The notes under the pieces: generated by a model
What the model was told of the DNA's origin: nothing
The model's input: the letters and a program-made list of their open reading frames with translations, nothing else
Database searches by the model: none
Shown here: positions 25,501-40,300 of the stretch, piece by piece
Numbering within the stretch: position 1 is the first letter of the stretch
How the letters are laid out: each line of letters begins with the position of its first letter
Assembly (NCBI GenBank): GCA_002943765.1
Contig: PQWQ01000002.1
Coordinates: 3,968,001-4,032,000 of the forward strand
From: Psoroptes ovis
Taxonomy: Eukaryota; Arthropoda; Arachnida; Sarcoptiformes; Psoroptidae
Direction: 5' to 3'
DNA length: 64,000 nt
Made by a program: the position numbers and the translations under genes

Positions 25501-28500
25501 AAATATATATATAGAACCACATACGGTACGTGTCCATTTATTATTATTATCATTATTATTATTTATTTATATTTACAAACTATGATGTTTGATGTGTTGT
25601 TGATGATGATGATGTTTCACTAATGTTCAAATATATATATCACCCATCATTCATTTTTCAGAATATTGTCGAATATACTAAATTACTAATAATACTTATA
25701 TGAAAATATCATCCATTATATGTCAGTGTGTGTGTAGTATGTGATTTGTTTTGTGGGCAAAAACAACATAAAGCAAAAAAGATGAAAGAAAAATTTAATA
25801 TAAATTCGATGTGAAAAAAAATAGGAAATTTTTCCAATTTAAATCTGATGGTCTTTTTATTCGTTTGCTTTGTTGTCGAATATCAATAAATTTTGAATTT
25901 TTTTTTTTCATTTTTAATATCGAAATAGGGAAAAATGAAAGAAAACAGGATCCGACATTAAAACTAATCGAAATTTACTTTGACATAAATTTTGAAACAA
26001 ATAAATTTTCATAAATTTTTTCTCCTCTCTCCACACTTTAGTTGCTGATGAAATTTGAAGCTAATTTCAATCAGAATTTCAATTCAATTTCCACTTTGAA
26101 TGCAGTGAAATTTAGATTCATTTCGAAAAAAAAAAATTTCATTAATTTCAACAGAATCAATCAATTTTCAATTTTTATTATTATTTTGTAAATCTTTTCA
26201 GTAAATTGATTAATCACAAAATGAAAGAGCGAGAGAGAGAGAGAGGAAAAAATTTACATTTTATTAAATTTTTTTTTTTGTGTTAAATAGACATTCATAC
26301 AACCGTCAACACACGTTAATCAGGAAAAAAGACATTTGAAAAATCTCTGTTTTTATTGGATTCTGTTCTGGTCGCAGAGGAAAAAAAACCCTAAATATTC
26401 ACATTCACATTTTTATTGAAAACTTTTGACTTTCGACTTTTTTTTTTCTTTGACTTTTTTTTCATTATAACAAATAACGATTTATTTCCCATTTAGCTTT
26501 TTCTAGCATATAGCACCAGAATAATTGAATATTTATTTCAAATAAAATAACGGAAATTGAGATTTAGATGCAGCGAAAAAACGAAAATAAACGCGTGAAA
26601 TAAAATTAATGGTAAAATCAAATTATTTAAATATATATTCGTGTGTATGGATACGTATTGTTTGAAATGAAAATGAAATTTATTTATTATTAATCCACAT
26701 GTAATATTTACCAATTCTGTTTCAATATCATTATTTTTTTTTCATTATTAGCATCCTCAAATATATTCATTTAAATCTATGGTAAATTATTTATTTTTAT
26801 CGCTTTGCCAATTCGAAAAAAAATATGGGCCAAATTCTGTGGGCCAATTGGCACACTTGCACACCAATTCATATTTGTTTATTGTATGATGATTGACAAA
26901 ATTTAATATTGTGCTTTGTGTGTTTCTAATGTCTCTGCATATTATTATATTGAGATGCATTATTGATTTTTTTTTTTTTTGATTAACCATTTTGTCACCA
27001 ACAAATCAGAAAAAAAGAGTCATCAGATTCATTTAGATACAAAATTAATGTGTTTCAAGACATTCGTTCTCTTAATTTGCTGTAGTTTATTTTCATCAAT
27101 ATTTTCGAGGTTTATTTATGAATGTATTTATTTTCATTTACATTTGAATCATCATTTATATTATATATTCACGTATTTTTTTTTTTTTTTTTTTTGCATG
27201 TAAATCGGTTATTATCAAACATTTTTTTTTCATTTGAATATTCTTCTTTCACTTGAAAAATGGCATATTTATTCGTCACCATATTACATAACTTGATTAA
27301 AAACAAGAAACGAACACGTGTGTCGGCTGGTTGGTAATCGTTTTAGTGAACAAAAAAACCAAAAAAAAAAAAATCAAAATAAAAACCAGCACGAGCTATA
27401 CGCACGAGTCATTTTATTAATAATATTAATATTATATTGGAATATAAAAGTGATGAATCGAACTATTAAATGAAAAAACCAAACGAAACGAAACGATTCA
27501 TAATTCTTTCACATTTATATTAATAATATATTCAATATTACAAATTTTTAATTTTCTATGAAAGAAAAATCTCTCTTCGATACTAATTGAATATAAATGA
27601 AATGATTATTTTATTTCATTTCATTTTTTTCTGCATTTTAGATTTGAAATTATTCAAAAATCATCAATCTTTTTCTCCTCAATTTTAGTTATATTATTAT
27701 TATTTATTATTCTCCAAAATTTCAAATTCAAAGTCAATTTTCATATGAAAGAAACAATGAAAAAAATTTTCAAATGAAAAATTAACAAACAATTGACTTT
27801 TGATTGCAGAAAAAACAGAAAAATTTGGTAAAAATATTAAAAATTTGAATTTAAATTTAAATTTAAATAACTTGACGATGAAAACATCTTTAAAACAAAA
27901 GCAACTACCAAACAAAATGAGAAGACACACGAAAAAAAAAAATCTGAATGAATGAATGAATTTCAAATCTTCGAACCGAAATGAAATGAAAGAATTTTAC
28001 AAAGTTTTTAATTTTCCGGACACATGCTGAGCAAGTTGCGTAGATTTTTATTTTTATTTTTTCATTTTTCAATATTTTTTCAGTTCGTTTTCTGGTTTTT
28101 TTTTGTTTTTTTGGTGTGGATCATCATCAATCCACCAACAATTCAAACCAACAACAAACACAAGGCAAACCAACTGCATAATAATAATCCCAAGATTTAA
28201 ATATCAATATTGATGATGTTTTATATTCATTATTTTCATCATTATCATTATTGTGATTCGTTCGATGAATTAAATGAATGAATGAAAAAAAGAATTTGAA
28301 TGAAAATATGCCAGCAAATATAGAAGAATGAAAATGAAAATGATATAAATGAATATTCAAAAAAACATCCTCAAAAAAATCAGAAAAAAAATTCAAAATT
28401 CAAGAATTTCATTTAAATTAATGAAAAATGAAAATGAAATCATCATCATTATTAATATTGCGCACCTATTTTCATACCAAGAACATAGAAAATGAAAATT

Positions 28501-30701
28501 CAAAAATGATTGAAAAAAATTTTCATTTTCTCCATCTTCTTATTCATCTTTTTGGCCAATTCCAACTTCGATGTCAATGCTCAATATTTTATTTCTTCGA
28601 AAATGAAAAAAAAAAATGGAAGAAAAAAAAACGAGGCTAGGCCTTCGTATTTATTCTCTTTGATCTTTGTTCATATATACAAAATGAATGTGATCGAAAT
28701 GAAGAACAAATTTAAATTGAAAAATAATGTTGTTTTGATTCATTCGAAAAAAAATGAATCAAAAACGAAATTCAAATGTAATGAAATGAAATTAATCAAA
28801 ATTTTTAATTTGTTTCCATTTTTATATGAACATTGAGAAAGAATTCTTGAATATTATTGTATGTGATTCTTAGCATCTTTTTTTGATAATATTTATAACT
28901 TCATATTTGCTGCTTATTAGTGTGTGCCAAGATCAAACGAAACGAAATGTTTTTGTATGTGTGTTTGGCAATTGCAATACAAGTGTGCATATGACAATCA
29001 AGAACAATAGTGCCACAAAGAAATGTATGGTCTATGAATGATCTCAAAATTGAAAAAGAAATGATGCAAATATTTCTCCTCTGATCATGATGCCGTTAAT
29101 GATTCTTGTTTTTTTTTTTTTTTTTTTGGCAAATGTGTACCAGTGAATTCACCACCATTCATTTGCAACACATACAAAAGATGCACACGCACGCGTCTGA
29201 AATTAATTTCAATTTTTTCCATTCTCAAAATTCAGTGAAAATTAGTAGGAAAAAAAATCAATTCAATTCAACAAATGATGATGTGTTGGATTCATTCATT
29301 AGGCTGAATGTTTCAATGTTTATTGTTGAATTTTTGAAAATTTTCCATTTATTCTTTGAAATCCTGTGCAACAAAGCACAGAATTATTTGCCATTATTTT
29401 TCCCAAAAAAATTCTTGAATCATTACCAGAATCAAATGAATTCATTCACATTCACATACATTTCAAAAGTTGATATTTTGACTGCATTTTTGACAAACGA
29501 AAAACAAAGAAAAATTTTACAAGCAAACAAAAGTCAAACAGAAAAAAATTAATTTACAAAACATTTTTTTTTTTTTTTTGAAATGTTTTGACATTTGAAT
29601 TTTCATTTTACTTTCAGTGACACACAAAAAAATAATAATTTTCCAAAAGTTTTCAAAGGAAAACAGAATTTTGAAAAATATTGAATTTTAATGAAAATTC
29701 TCCATTCAAACAAATAGAATCAATTCAAATGAATTCAATTGGTTGAAATATCACGAAACAAAAAAAGTTTCATGTGATCGGCAATCACCAGAAAGCCAAT
29801 CTAGAAAACACTCCAAGAATCACTAGAAATCAGGAGGAACGTAACCATTCATTCTGATTCTGGCCATGTTTTTTTTTTGATTCTTGGAACTCAAAGAAAT
29901 GAAAAAATGAAAATTGCAATTATCAATGAATATTCATTGATGATAACAATTTTCAATTTTCGATCAAAAAAAAAATTATCATAATTCACCCAGAATATTC
30001 TCATTTATTATTATTATTATTATTCAAAATACTTTCAAATTATTATTGTTCAATACTTATTCACATTAGCTGGAACCTTGCTGTGTTTGTCAATTTTTCT
30101 CTGCATTTTTTAATCAATGTTTTTTTTCAATTAAAATTATTAAAAGTAATCAACAGCAGCAACCACACAATACACAGCACCACAAATGATTTTCATGCTC
30201 AATTCTTGATTCAATTGTACCCGATTCTGGTTCTGTGGATATTCGCCTGTTGTTGTTGTTGTTATTTGAATGTACCATGTTACCATGGATAATGTAACAA
30301 TCATGGATTAATCATTATCGTTTGAAAACGTTTTGAATATATGTCAAACATTGTGTGAATATGTCAAGAGAATTTCGATAATAAATCGAAATAATTATTA
30401 TTCCATTCTGTTCTTCAACCATTTTAATGGAATTTCATTGTTTTTTTTGCATTTTTCCATTTTGAATGTTTTCGGGTGTCAAATTATTGATCTTTTTGTT
30501 GTTTTTGGGGGCTATTTCTCAGGTCACACATACAGACATGCATTTTATCAAAATTAAATGTCATTCTTTGATTCATTCATTATTCCATTTCATAAGCGAA
30601 GATTTTTGCCAGAAAAATAATTTTCAATTCATTTTCTCGGTGGTTCATCATCGAAAAACCGAAAAATGAATTAATGCAAATAGCACCCAAAACTTACTCA
30701 C

Positions 30702-30767
30702 CATACTTGAATACTGTGTGACACACGTACCATCGTTTAGCTCATCATCATCAACATCACCATCATC
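30702..30767 (-). other. Exon-like block with a consensus donor
   Basis: On the minus strand AAAATTAG precedes 22 open codons (containing ELNDGTCVTQYSSM) that end at ATG followed by GTGAGTAAG, close to the ideal donor. Apart from an Asp-rich start encoded by GAT repeats, the peptide is not low-complexity. No family is recognised and no partner exon is assigned. Confidence 0.25.
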
Positions 30768-32367
30768 CTAATTTTCATGATCAACATCATCAATGAAGCT
30801 TAAATCCTCGTCACACTTTGTGGATTGTGTGATGATGATGATAATGATGATGATGATGGTATTGAATTGAAAAATATGAAATTTGAAAATATAAAAACAT
30901 ATTTTCCTCGTTTACCATTCATTTGAGTGATAACACAATAGAATAAAGCGCAAACTAACCAGAACAAAAAAAAAACGCCCACAACATTACATCAACTACA
31001 ACAATCATCTATCAGAATCTGGTTGTTTTTGTATGTTAAAATAGAAGAATTTCTATTTCTGTGTATATGCACCCGTATGTTTATATATCCATGTTCACCT
31101 TTAAGCATTCAAAATAAAAACTAATCCCGTTATTATTATTATTATTATGTAATCACTTTCATGAATGAATCCAGCATTTTTTTCATGCAATTTTTACATT
31201 TAAAAATTTGATATTTTTTTCAACTTTTTTGGCTTCGCTCGATTGTGTACGCTTTCAAGAGCTTCATATCATTGGTTTCAACGAATTTTTCTGCTTTTTC
31301 AAAGCAAAATTCAAAAAGAAAAATGCAATCATTAACCTTAGTTATAAACACACACACATATTCAATGATGATGATGATGTAATAGTGTTTTGTACGGAAT
31401 TTTTTCCATTTTCAAATACCAGAATTCTTCAGCGCGCAGCTTTTGCAGATACATATCATTGGTATGGGTGGAGATTTTTCATCTCTATACATGTAAATGT
31501 GTACTCTTATGACTACTTGCTTTGATTATATAAAAAACAATTTTATCCAATCAAAAAAAAATTTCCAAATTTTTTCTCATCTTATTTAGGTACAAATAGA
31601 AATGAGCTCATCTGCTGTAATATGCCTATGTGAACATGTTTGATAATTGGATTTTCGCCACACCTATTTTTACTGTTGTGGATCAAAATAGTCTTTGAGT
31701 GTAAAAGCTGTGGAAACGCCTGCTTTCATTTGTATATGTTCATCTATTTTTACTCTTATAAGGCAACAACAACTACAACAACAAAACATTGTTATTATGG
31801 TAAGATTATACATGTTTATCAACAGTATTAACAACAACAACAGCAAACTTGATTCAAATGCAACCAAAAAAAGCTGAAAAAAAATTCAAAACGTGGTCCA
31901 TACACACACATATACCGTACTGTTCATTGAACCACTACGACGACGACTGAAATATTAATCTCTTTGAAAAATTAAATGCAATCAAAATGAGAGAGAAAAA
32001 ATTGAAATTCTGGAAAATCTAAATACATTACACATATAATAGTAATGCATAGATTGCATAGTCCTTTTGACAAATAAATATAACAACAACAAGCGCACAT
32101 ATACACTCAGTGGGTTACCTTTTATTGATGGTCACACACATATGAACATGTGAACATACTCTTATTGCATTCGTTTTACGAAGAAGAATAAAAATTCTCC
32201 AAAATTTTTCCCTGAAAAAAATCAGCATGTTTTTTCTTCATATTACTCTGATGATGATCTGATGAAGAAATATTTAAAAAACAAAAGAAAATGAATAAAT
32301 ACTTATGATATAATCGAAGTAACAACAAACCAAAGCAACGAGACACCAACAACGAATTCAGCAACAT

Positions 32368-32588
32368 TCATTTATCCTCATCTTCAGACTCATCGGCAGC
32401 ATCAGCTACAGCATCAACAGCAGAAGCATCTATTAAATATTATCATATTTATATCGTATTATTTATTTATATCATGAGTGTTTAATATGATTATTATTAT
32501 TATTATTAATAACAGTATTACTGATAATGATAATATTGAAAATGAAATTGTTATTTTAGAAAAAAAATCCAAGGGTGGACGTAACTAA
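32368..32588. other. Two overlapping-gene candidates: terminal exon-like segments on both strands
   Basis: Plus strand: AATAACAG is followed by an open segment from 32516 that reads ITDNDNIENEIVILEKKSKG and a few more residues to a stop at 32586-32588. Minus strand: TTTAATAG is followed by ASAVDAVADAADESEDEDK and a stop at 32368-32370. Each looks like the last exon of a gene, but they cannot easily both be real. The minus reading could be a by-product of a CAG-rich repeat. Confidence 0.18.
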
Positions 32589-33258
32589 AATTTAATTTTT
32601 TCAAAAATTATTATTAAAATTCAAAAATAAACAATATGAAATTCAATGTGGTATGACAATCATATTTTGAAAAATGAATCGAATTAAATAATGATAATGT
32701 AATGATTATGATAATAATAACAAATATTCATCACAGCATGAAGATATGATCAACTAAATTATAATAATAATGATTTTACATGTGATTACAATGATGATGT
32801 TGATGACATAATCGCTACTCATCCACTGGTGGTAAAATTATTTTCATTTTATCTAGAATTTGAGCCAAAAGAGCCAAGAATTTTTGATTTCCTCGCTTCT
32901 TATGATATATTAAGATATTTGTGACAAATCTCAATCATCATCAACAATAACAAAAATTAATTAATCCATTCGTGTATCCTTACAAATATGAAGGTGATTG
33001 TGTTTATTTAAATTCAAAAAACTTTCTATCAAAGTTAATGATATGATGACTTGAACACGTGTTCACTTGTGTGAATTGTCATTTTTGTTTGTTTGTTTTG
33101 ATTTTCTTTGTTGTCATCTATTGATTGTCATATGTTTGAGTGACTTGAAGAAGAAAAATTTAAATCAAAATATATTTAAACCCTTTTGTTCAAAATAATT
33201 TTTTTCACTAATATAAACAGATATTTTATATCATCGAATACAATTTTAAAACAACAAA

Positions 33259-36200
33259 ATGATTATCAACAAACAACAACAGCAGCAACAACAAACGAAA
33301 ATGAATTATTATGATCAACAAACATTTAAAACTATTAAAAAAGAGATATCAGATCAAACAGATTTATTATCAACAACACCATCAACAAAAATGTTTTTAC
33401 CATTTGAAAATCAATCCGTTGATCATCAACAACAGCAAATGATAAAAATGGAAAATTCATCACCATCATCAATGATATTTTCATCGCCAACATCAATGGC
33501 TACAACAATTGTTGATGATATGCATTCGCACAATATTGATGATCTGTTACATTCATCATCTACCACATCGACGAACACTGCGATAACAACAACGTCAGCT
33601 ATTCAATCACCATCACCGATAGTCGCTGCTGCCACTGTAACATCAATGTATCATCGTGCGGCGGCAGCAGTCGCTGCTGCTGCTGTGTCAGTCAATGTTG
33701 ATAATCATACGCATAATCATTATCACCATCAACAGCAACATTATTTGAATCATACTAATTATTCATCATCGACACATCATCCATATAATAGCCATCATCA
33801 TAATCACAATGATTATCAAGCAATCGATTTCAATAATGATGCGACAACAACTACCGCATCATCAACATCAACGCCATCATCACCTCTTTCATCATCGAAT
33901 GCAGATAAACAAACAACTATTGGCTCAGCAATGGCTGCTGCAGCTGCAGCAGCACATGTTGTTAATCATCATTATGGACATTTGACAGCTGCTGCAGCAG
34001 CGGCAGCCGCTATCAATCCAACAATACATCATCAAAGTGCTGCATTATTTCGTTATATGTGCCATAATAATAATAACAATTCACCGTCATCTTCATCAAC
34101 ATCATCATCTCCAGCCGCAACAACAATGACATCATCAACAAGCATAACAACAGCATCACCATCAATAATTAATAATGATAATCATGTTAATAAAAATCAA
34201 AATAATCAAAAACAAGAATTAATTTGTTTATGGATTGAACCAGAACAAATTATTAAAAAGCCTTGTAATAAAATATTTTATTCGATGCATGAAATTGTAT
34301 CACATATCAGTATTGAACATGTTGGTGGACCAGAATGTTCAAGTCATACATGTTATTGGATCGATTGTCCACGTAATGGTAGACCATTCAAAGCGAAATA
34401 TAAATTAGTAAATCATATACGTGTACATACTGGCGAAAAACCATTTCCATGTCCATTTCCACAATGTGGAAAAGTATTTGCACGTAGTGAAAATCTTAAA
34501 ATACATAAACGCACACATACAGGTAAGTTTGTTTTTTTTATTAATGTTTTCTTTTGAAAAAAATATGTATTTATTTATCATTCAACGAGTGATAATTTCG
34601 TTTATTTGATATCATGAACATTTGAACACTCACCTTGCAAAACGAAAAATCATATCATTTTCCCATCAAACGTACACACACACACACATTTATCATCAAA
34701 TTTTTTTTGCCCACAAACATTTTTACAAAAATTATACGTATTTGCATTTTACGTTTCGTGTTTGATGCCAATTTCGTTGTTGATTTCAATCATTTTTTCT
34801 CCATGATGATAATTGTAAGCAGGTAAAAAACCAAAAACCACATTTGACCAGCAAAAACAGATCTGAAAAACTCATAAATTTATTTAACCAACAGAAAAAT
34901 TGAAAATGAAATTTTTCGATAATTTTCACTAACAAGCAACCAAACATGAAATCAAAAATAAAGGATAATAATGTTTGAAATTTATCTCCAAACACACATA
35001 CACATTCATAGACACATATTATTATTATTAATACTATCATCATTATATAAGCTTAAAATTCAAGCTTCTTAACTTGAAGCAAGAAATGAATAATTTAAAA
35101 ACACAAAGTATGAAAATATGTTGTTCACATTTTCATTGCCTTTAGGGGTCATTATTTTTGAATAAATGTGTATGTGTGTGTTTGTGTTGTGTGATGATTC
35201 GATTGTATGATTTGAATTTGTGTATTTGTATTTTATATTCTTTATTTATTTGTATTTTTTCAATATTTTATTTTTCAAATGAAAATTCAGAAGAAATGAT
35301 TTGAAAATATTTTAACCTCGAATTTTCAAAAAAAAGGGAATTCAAATGAAATCTTTCTGAGATTTTCTTTTCATTTAAGTTTTTTTCATAAATTCTGCAA
35401 GTGAAATTAATACATCTGGTTTTTTGCTAATAATAACCAAAGCATTGAGATGCGCTTTTGTCCATTTTTTTCCCTTAGTTTCTTTAGTTGTTTTCTGTGG
35501 CCAAGACTTGGTACGGCTGACCATACGATGAATATATGTTTTCATATACTTTTATTACAAGGACTTGAAAAGATTCAAGTCCAAGAATTGTGTTGAATTT
35601 TGCTTTTTGTTTCGCATCTAAGCATCATTTTTCTCCATTGAATGACCACTACTGGCCACTGCCCGTCTTTTTTTTCATTATTTTGTATCTCAAAAAATTT
35701 TTACATCACACACAGACTATATAAGTTATGTATTTTGTGAAATTTTAACAAATTTTCATTGCAAAAATACTCGTCTTTTTTTCCATTCAAATTCATTATT
35801 CCAGAGAATAGAAAACGATGAAAATATTTCATTTGAAATTGTTTTATTTGGGTTATATTTGTATTGAAACAATTCTTCATTGTTCTAGTTTCAAATTTCT
35901 GCATCGAAGATAATCCATCATGAGAATTCGGAGAGATGAATTGAAATCATTATTCAGAAACAGAAATTCAAAATGAATTTCATCATTTTAATTTCTTTTG
36001 AAATATCAAAAATGTATCTGTATCATTTGCTAGCATATTTGATTTGTGTATTTTACGCCGAGCAACAACAATAATAATATTAATAACGAAAAAACAATGT
36101 AAATGGTTTTTCGTTATTGTTTTCTGAATTATTTTTATTTTATTTATGATGGATGAATGGATAGATAGACAGATGGATGTATGAATGGATGAGTAAATGT

Positions 36201-37277
36201 TTCCATTATTTTCTTGAATCAGTAATTGTAATTGTTCAAAAATTTCTTAAGAAAATTACAAATAAAACTGTCATATTTGTGGCTGTTGTTTTAGTAAATA
36301 ATTTAAGAATGATCATTGTGTGTTTATTCAAATGATACAAATACATGATGAACAAGATGATGATGATAGTAATGGTAATGGCGGCTGAAATACAAATACA
36401 AAACCAAAATACATTTATGTATCTTTGTATTTATTTGTATGACTGAACATCATTTTATAAGCATCTTTTTGATTTGTTTTCGATGCTCGATTGTTTGTTT
36501 TGCTCGATGTTGATGATGATGATCATCATCATCAAAAACAAACAAATATTTTGATCGTTTTTTGAAATTGAAATTCATACTTTAGAAAACAAACGAGATT
36601 TAAATTTTCAATTCAAATGAATGAATATCAATGACAATGATTTATGATGATGATCATAATCATACACTTCAATTTCATATTTCTTCTTCATTGATTTGAA
36701 TATATTTCTTCAAAAAATTTTCAAAATTTTGTTTGGTTTTTTCTTCATTTCAATATTGACCAGTGTCTTATGTTTGGGCGCGACTTTTAATTGTTTGTTT
36801 CTTCTTATTTTGGTTTTTTTTTTGAATTGTTTCGAGGGAAAAAAATTCTCTGGAAATTACTTTTATAATGATTCAGAAGAAGAATTACATTTAAAAAAAA
36901 TAATAATCATTAAATACAATTTGATTTGGTCAATAAAGAAATTTTTAAAAATTATTGTCACACCTGAAATCTATATCATTAAATGTTCATATACGATAGA
37001 AATGTAGAAATGAAACGAAAAATCGAATGTAAATTTTCAATTTCAAATGTCAAATGTGATCAATGATGATGATGATGGTCAACAATGATATTGTTATTAT
37101 TGCTATTATTACCCAGTATCATTATTTGAAATGTTATTACTGACATTATGATCATCATGAATGAATGAATGAATGATCGGTGAACAACCCAATTTTGACC
37201 ATTCGTATTTGACCAATATTTTGAAAATATAATGAATTTTTTACAATGATTTACAATCAATAATCAAATTTTCATTT

Positions 37278-37315
<38 letters not shown>

Positions 37316-40300
37316 AACAATAAAACATGACGAATACACTGGTAAAAAATCCGTAACTAATTGATTTTGTTTTTTTTTGAATTTTTTCTTAAAACAAAAT
37401 TTGAAAATGAAATTTTCAGAATTATACCTGTATCATTCTTCGATAGACAAATTTGTGACAAATGTTTGAGATGATTTTCGCGAATATTTCCATTGATTTT
37501 CCAATTAAAAATTATCCGGAAATTTTCATAAAATTTTTCTTGTCAAAATGATGACGATTTTGCTTTGAATTCAGTTACAAATGTAGCAAATAGCAGAAAA
37601 AATAACATTGAATTTCATTCAAATTTCTTTGAAATGAATGAATTAATTAACTTTTTTTCTCTCTCATCATCATCATCTTACCACGCTTGTTGTGGTGATG
37701 AAAAACGACGAAGAAAAAAAATTCATTTAATTTCATTTGAAAACAGATACTTTTTAATAAATTTATGAAAAATTTTCGAAAATTAGCTTTGTCCAAAATT
37801 AACCTTATTTCATATTTTGAAAAAAATAGACAAAAGATTTATACATATTCATTTAATCTAGCGATGAAGAGAAAATGAATAAAACGCGACCACCGGATAG
37901 TTAATTATAAATTCGTGACCATCATTAAATTCATTTCATCATAAATTTTTAGTTGAAATGAAATTTTCTCAAGTTCTTCAGAAGTGCTTCATAATATTTC
38001 AATGTTTAATTGTTTTTAAAAACAATTTCATTTTTCCACACACGATCATTTAGCATCTGTCTAAATTCAAGTGGAAATTTTCAAAATGTCATCAATGCTA
38101 GTACTAGTTCTTCATGAAAACATTTTCGGGTTCAAATTTCAATTTATTAAATTTGAAAATAAAAACAGAAAAATTATGCTCTTCTCGCATTCGCGTTGAC
38201 AAGTAAATCAAATTAGTTGATGTTCATCATTTTTATATGTTGAATGAATAAAATGAATTAATTCATCCTCTTTCGTTCATTTTTACCCAATTCAATTCGA
38301 AGACAATCAATCTTCATGTTAATTATTTGAAAATCTGTGTGTGTTTCATTATTCTCATCATCATCATCATTATTATTATCGCTGAATATATTCAGATGTT
38401 GAACAAATTTGAAAATGAATTTGAAATGTTCATTCCCATTCCATTCTCTACATTTTAGTTAATGATCCATAATAAAATTCATTTGAACATTGAAATTAAG
38501 CATTCAAATTGAACAAAAGAAAAGCGCCTGAACAAACAAAAAACAATATTTGAATTTGAAATTTTTTTCGATCTCTAATTTTATTTAATTTCATTTCAAA
38601 AAAAAAAACTTTCTTTTATCATTCATTCGGGCTGTATTTCATCATCATTAGCGTTATTATATAGGCAAAAATATGCTAGCATTTGTTATATAGATGAAGA
38701 ATCAAAGACTTCAGAATCAAATAATAAGAATAAAAAACATCTGAATGGTGTGTTGTATGATGATGATGAAGATGATATCATAATAATAATAATAATGAAA
38801 ATGAAAATAATAAAATAAAATTTTTGGACAAAACTGTCATAAACAGAGAGCGCAATATAACCGATTGGCAATTTGGCCAAAAAAAAATTTGCAGCAAATA
38901 AAAATGGAATAAATTCACCAATATATTCTTGCTTTACAATTGTAAATAAATATATAAAAAAAAATTCAATTGTAGTGAATCGAGAAATGATGATGGAATA
39001 AAATGAAATAAAAAATATAAAAAAAAAATCAAAGCATTTTCTGGTAGAAAAAAAAAGAAATTATTCTCAAATAATAATTGTAATAATAACAGCAACAACA
39101 ACAATAATAATTCGACCGCATGCAGTGTTTATGTTTAAAATTTGAAAATATATTGAAAAGTTATATGAATTCAAATATAACAAATATATACAAATGATAA
39201 AATGATAATAATAATAATAAAACAGCAACAACAAACAATCAAGCAAGCAAGAATATTATTTTATTTGTTTGATTTGATCTGTTTGAATTTATCGAAACAT
39301 CAAAATAAAATATATTTAGATTTATTTATATGTATCAATGATGGTGAAATGCGTACCAATTCGTTAATTTTCAAATGAATGAAAGTAAATAATGGTACAA
39401 ATTTTCAAAATAAAACATAATACATAGATTTGCATTGAAAACATGACATCATCATCATCATCATTGACACCAAACAGCAGTAATCAAATGAAATAACTTC
39501 GAAATAATAATAATGAATGCGAATTCAAATTCAAATAATAATAAAACATGTAAATATACCAATTCAAAGTACAAGATGGAAACAGAATCATCATAAGTTT
39601 TTGATTAATTAAATTCAGTTGAATAATTGTTGTTTATTATTTTATTCATTAAAAGAAAATGAATAGAGATGAACAAATGAAAAAACGCACCCAAGTTTTA
39701 TGTTTTTGAATACAATTTTTCCAACAAATGATTTCAATGGATTCTTGTATGAAACTTTTCAGAAATTTCTTGAATATTAAAATATTTATGAATGCAAACT
39801 TGCTTCAATGCATTGAAAAACAAAAGAATTTGATACATTTTCGATGATTTATCTGTTTTCTTCTGCGGTTGAATTTGATTTATTTTCAAGTCAACACAAC
39901 AAACAATCAATCAATCATTTGCTTTTCTATTGTTTTGGTTAGCTCAAAAATAAATCAATCAATCAAATGGAAGAAAAATGAAAATTATAATGAATGGTGA
40001 AAAATCTGGTCAAATCTAAATACTTTTAATCATCACCATTATATTTCGATTTGATAGTGTTGATCAAGATGATCAAGAACCAATTGATTGGGGTTAATAG
40101 GAAGAGATAAAATGTATTGAATATGATTTAAAATGTATTAAAAATGCATTTTTTCAAATAATAATGCCAAGAAACGATTAAATCATTTCATTTGGCTGAA
40201 TTTCTATTAAAATTTTTCCATTATTTCAAAAGTATTTTAACTCGCTAAAAATCTACTTATTATCATTTGGTTGGTTGCCATTATGGTTAGATTATCATTA

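Larger units (their letters stand above)
22549..33258. other. Gene-poor region between Cullin-3 and odd-paired
   Basis: About 10.7 kb with no recognised gene. Frames here are short and mostly translate simple repeats or Phe/Ile/Lys-rich strings. It includes a GA repeat (26231-26245), many TTA/ATC arrays and two exon-like spots (30702-30767 minus and 32368-32588). Part of it probably holds the odd-paired promoter and enhancers; a TATAAA string lies at 33212-33217, but it is too close to the start codon (33259) to be a convincing core promoter. Confidence 0.6.

Noticed and set aside
26787..26990. Minus-strand frame containing CKCANWPTEFGPYF
   Set aside because: The Cys/Trp content looked protein-like, but there is no acceptor with a pyrimidine tract, no donor and no ATG near the block; inverted GGCCAA words explain the composition.
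27700..27966. Minus-strand 88-codon frame with a hydrophobic N-terminus
   Set aside because: The apparent start is TTG, the rest is Phe/Lys repeats (KFKFKFKF), and no ATG or donor is present.
28510..28836. 108-codon frame beginning with a signal-peptide-like sequence (KKIFIFSIFLFIFLANS)
   Set aside because: It starts at TTG, directly after an in-frame stop, with no ATG before the hydrophobic part. No splice acceptor or homology supports it.
36696..37007. 103-codon frame with membrane-like segments inside the odd-paired intron
   Set aside because: It begins at TTG and its hydrophobicity follows from T-rich DNA; no homology.
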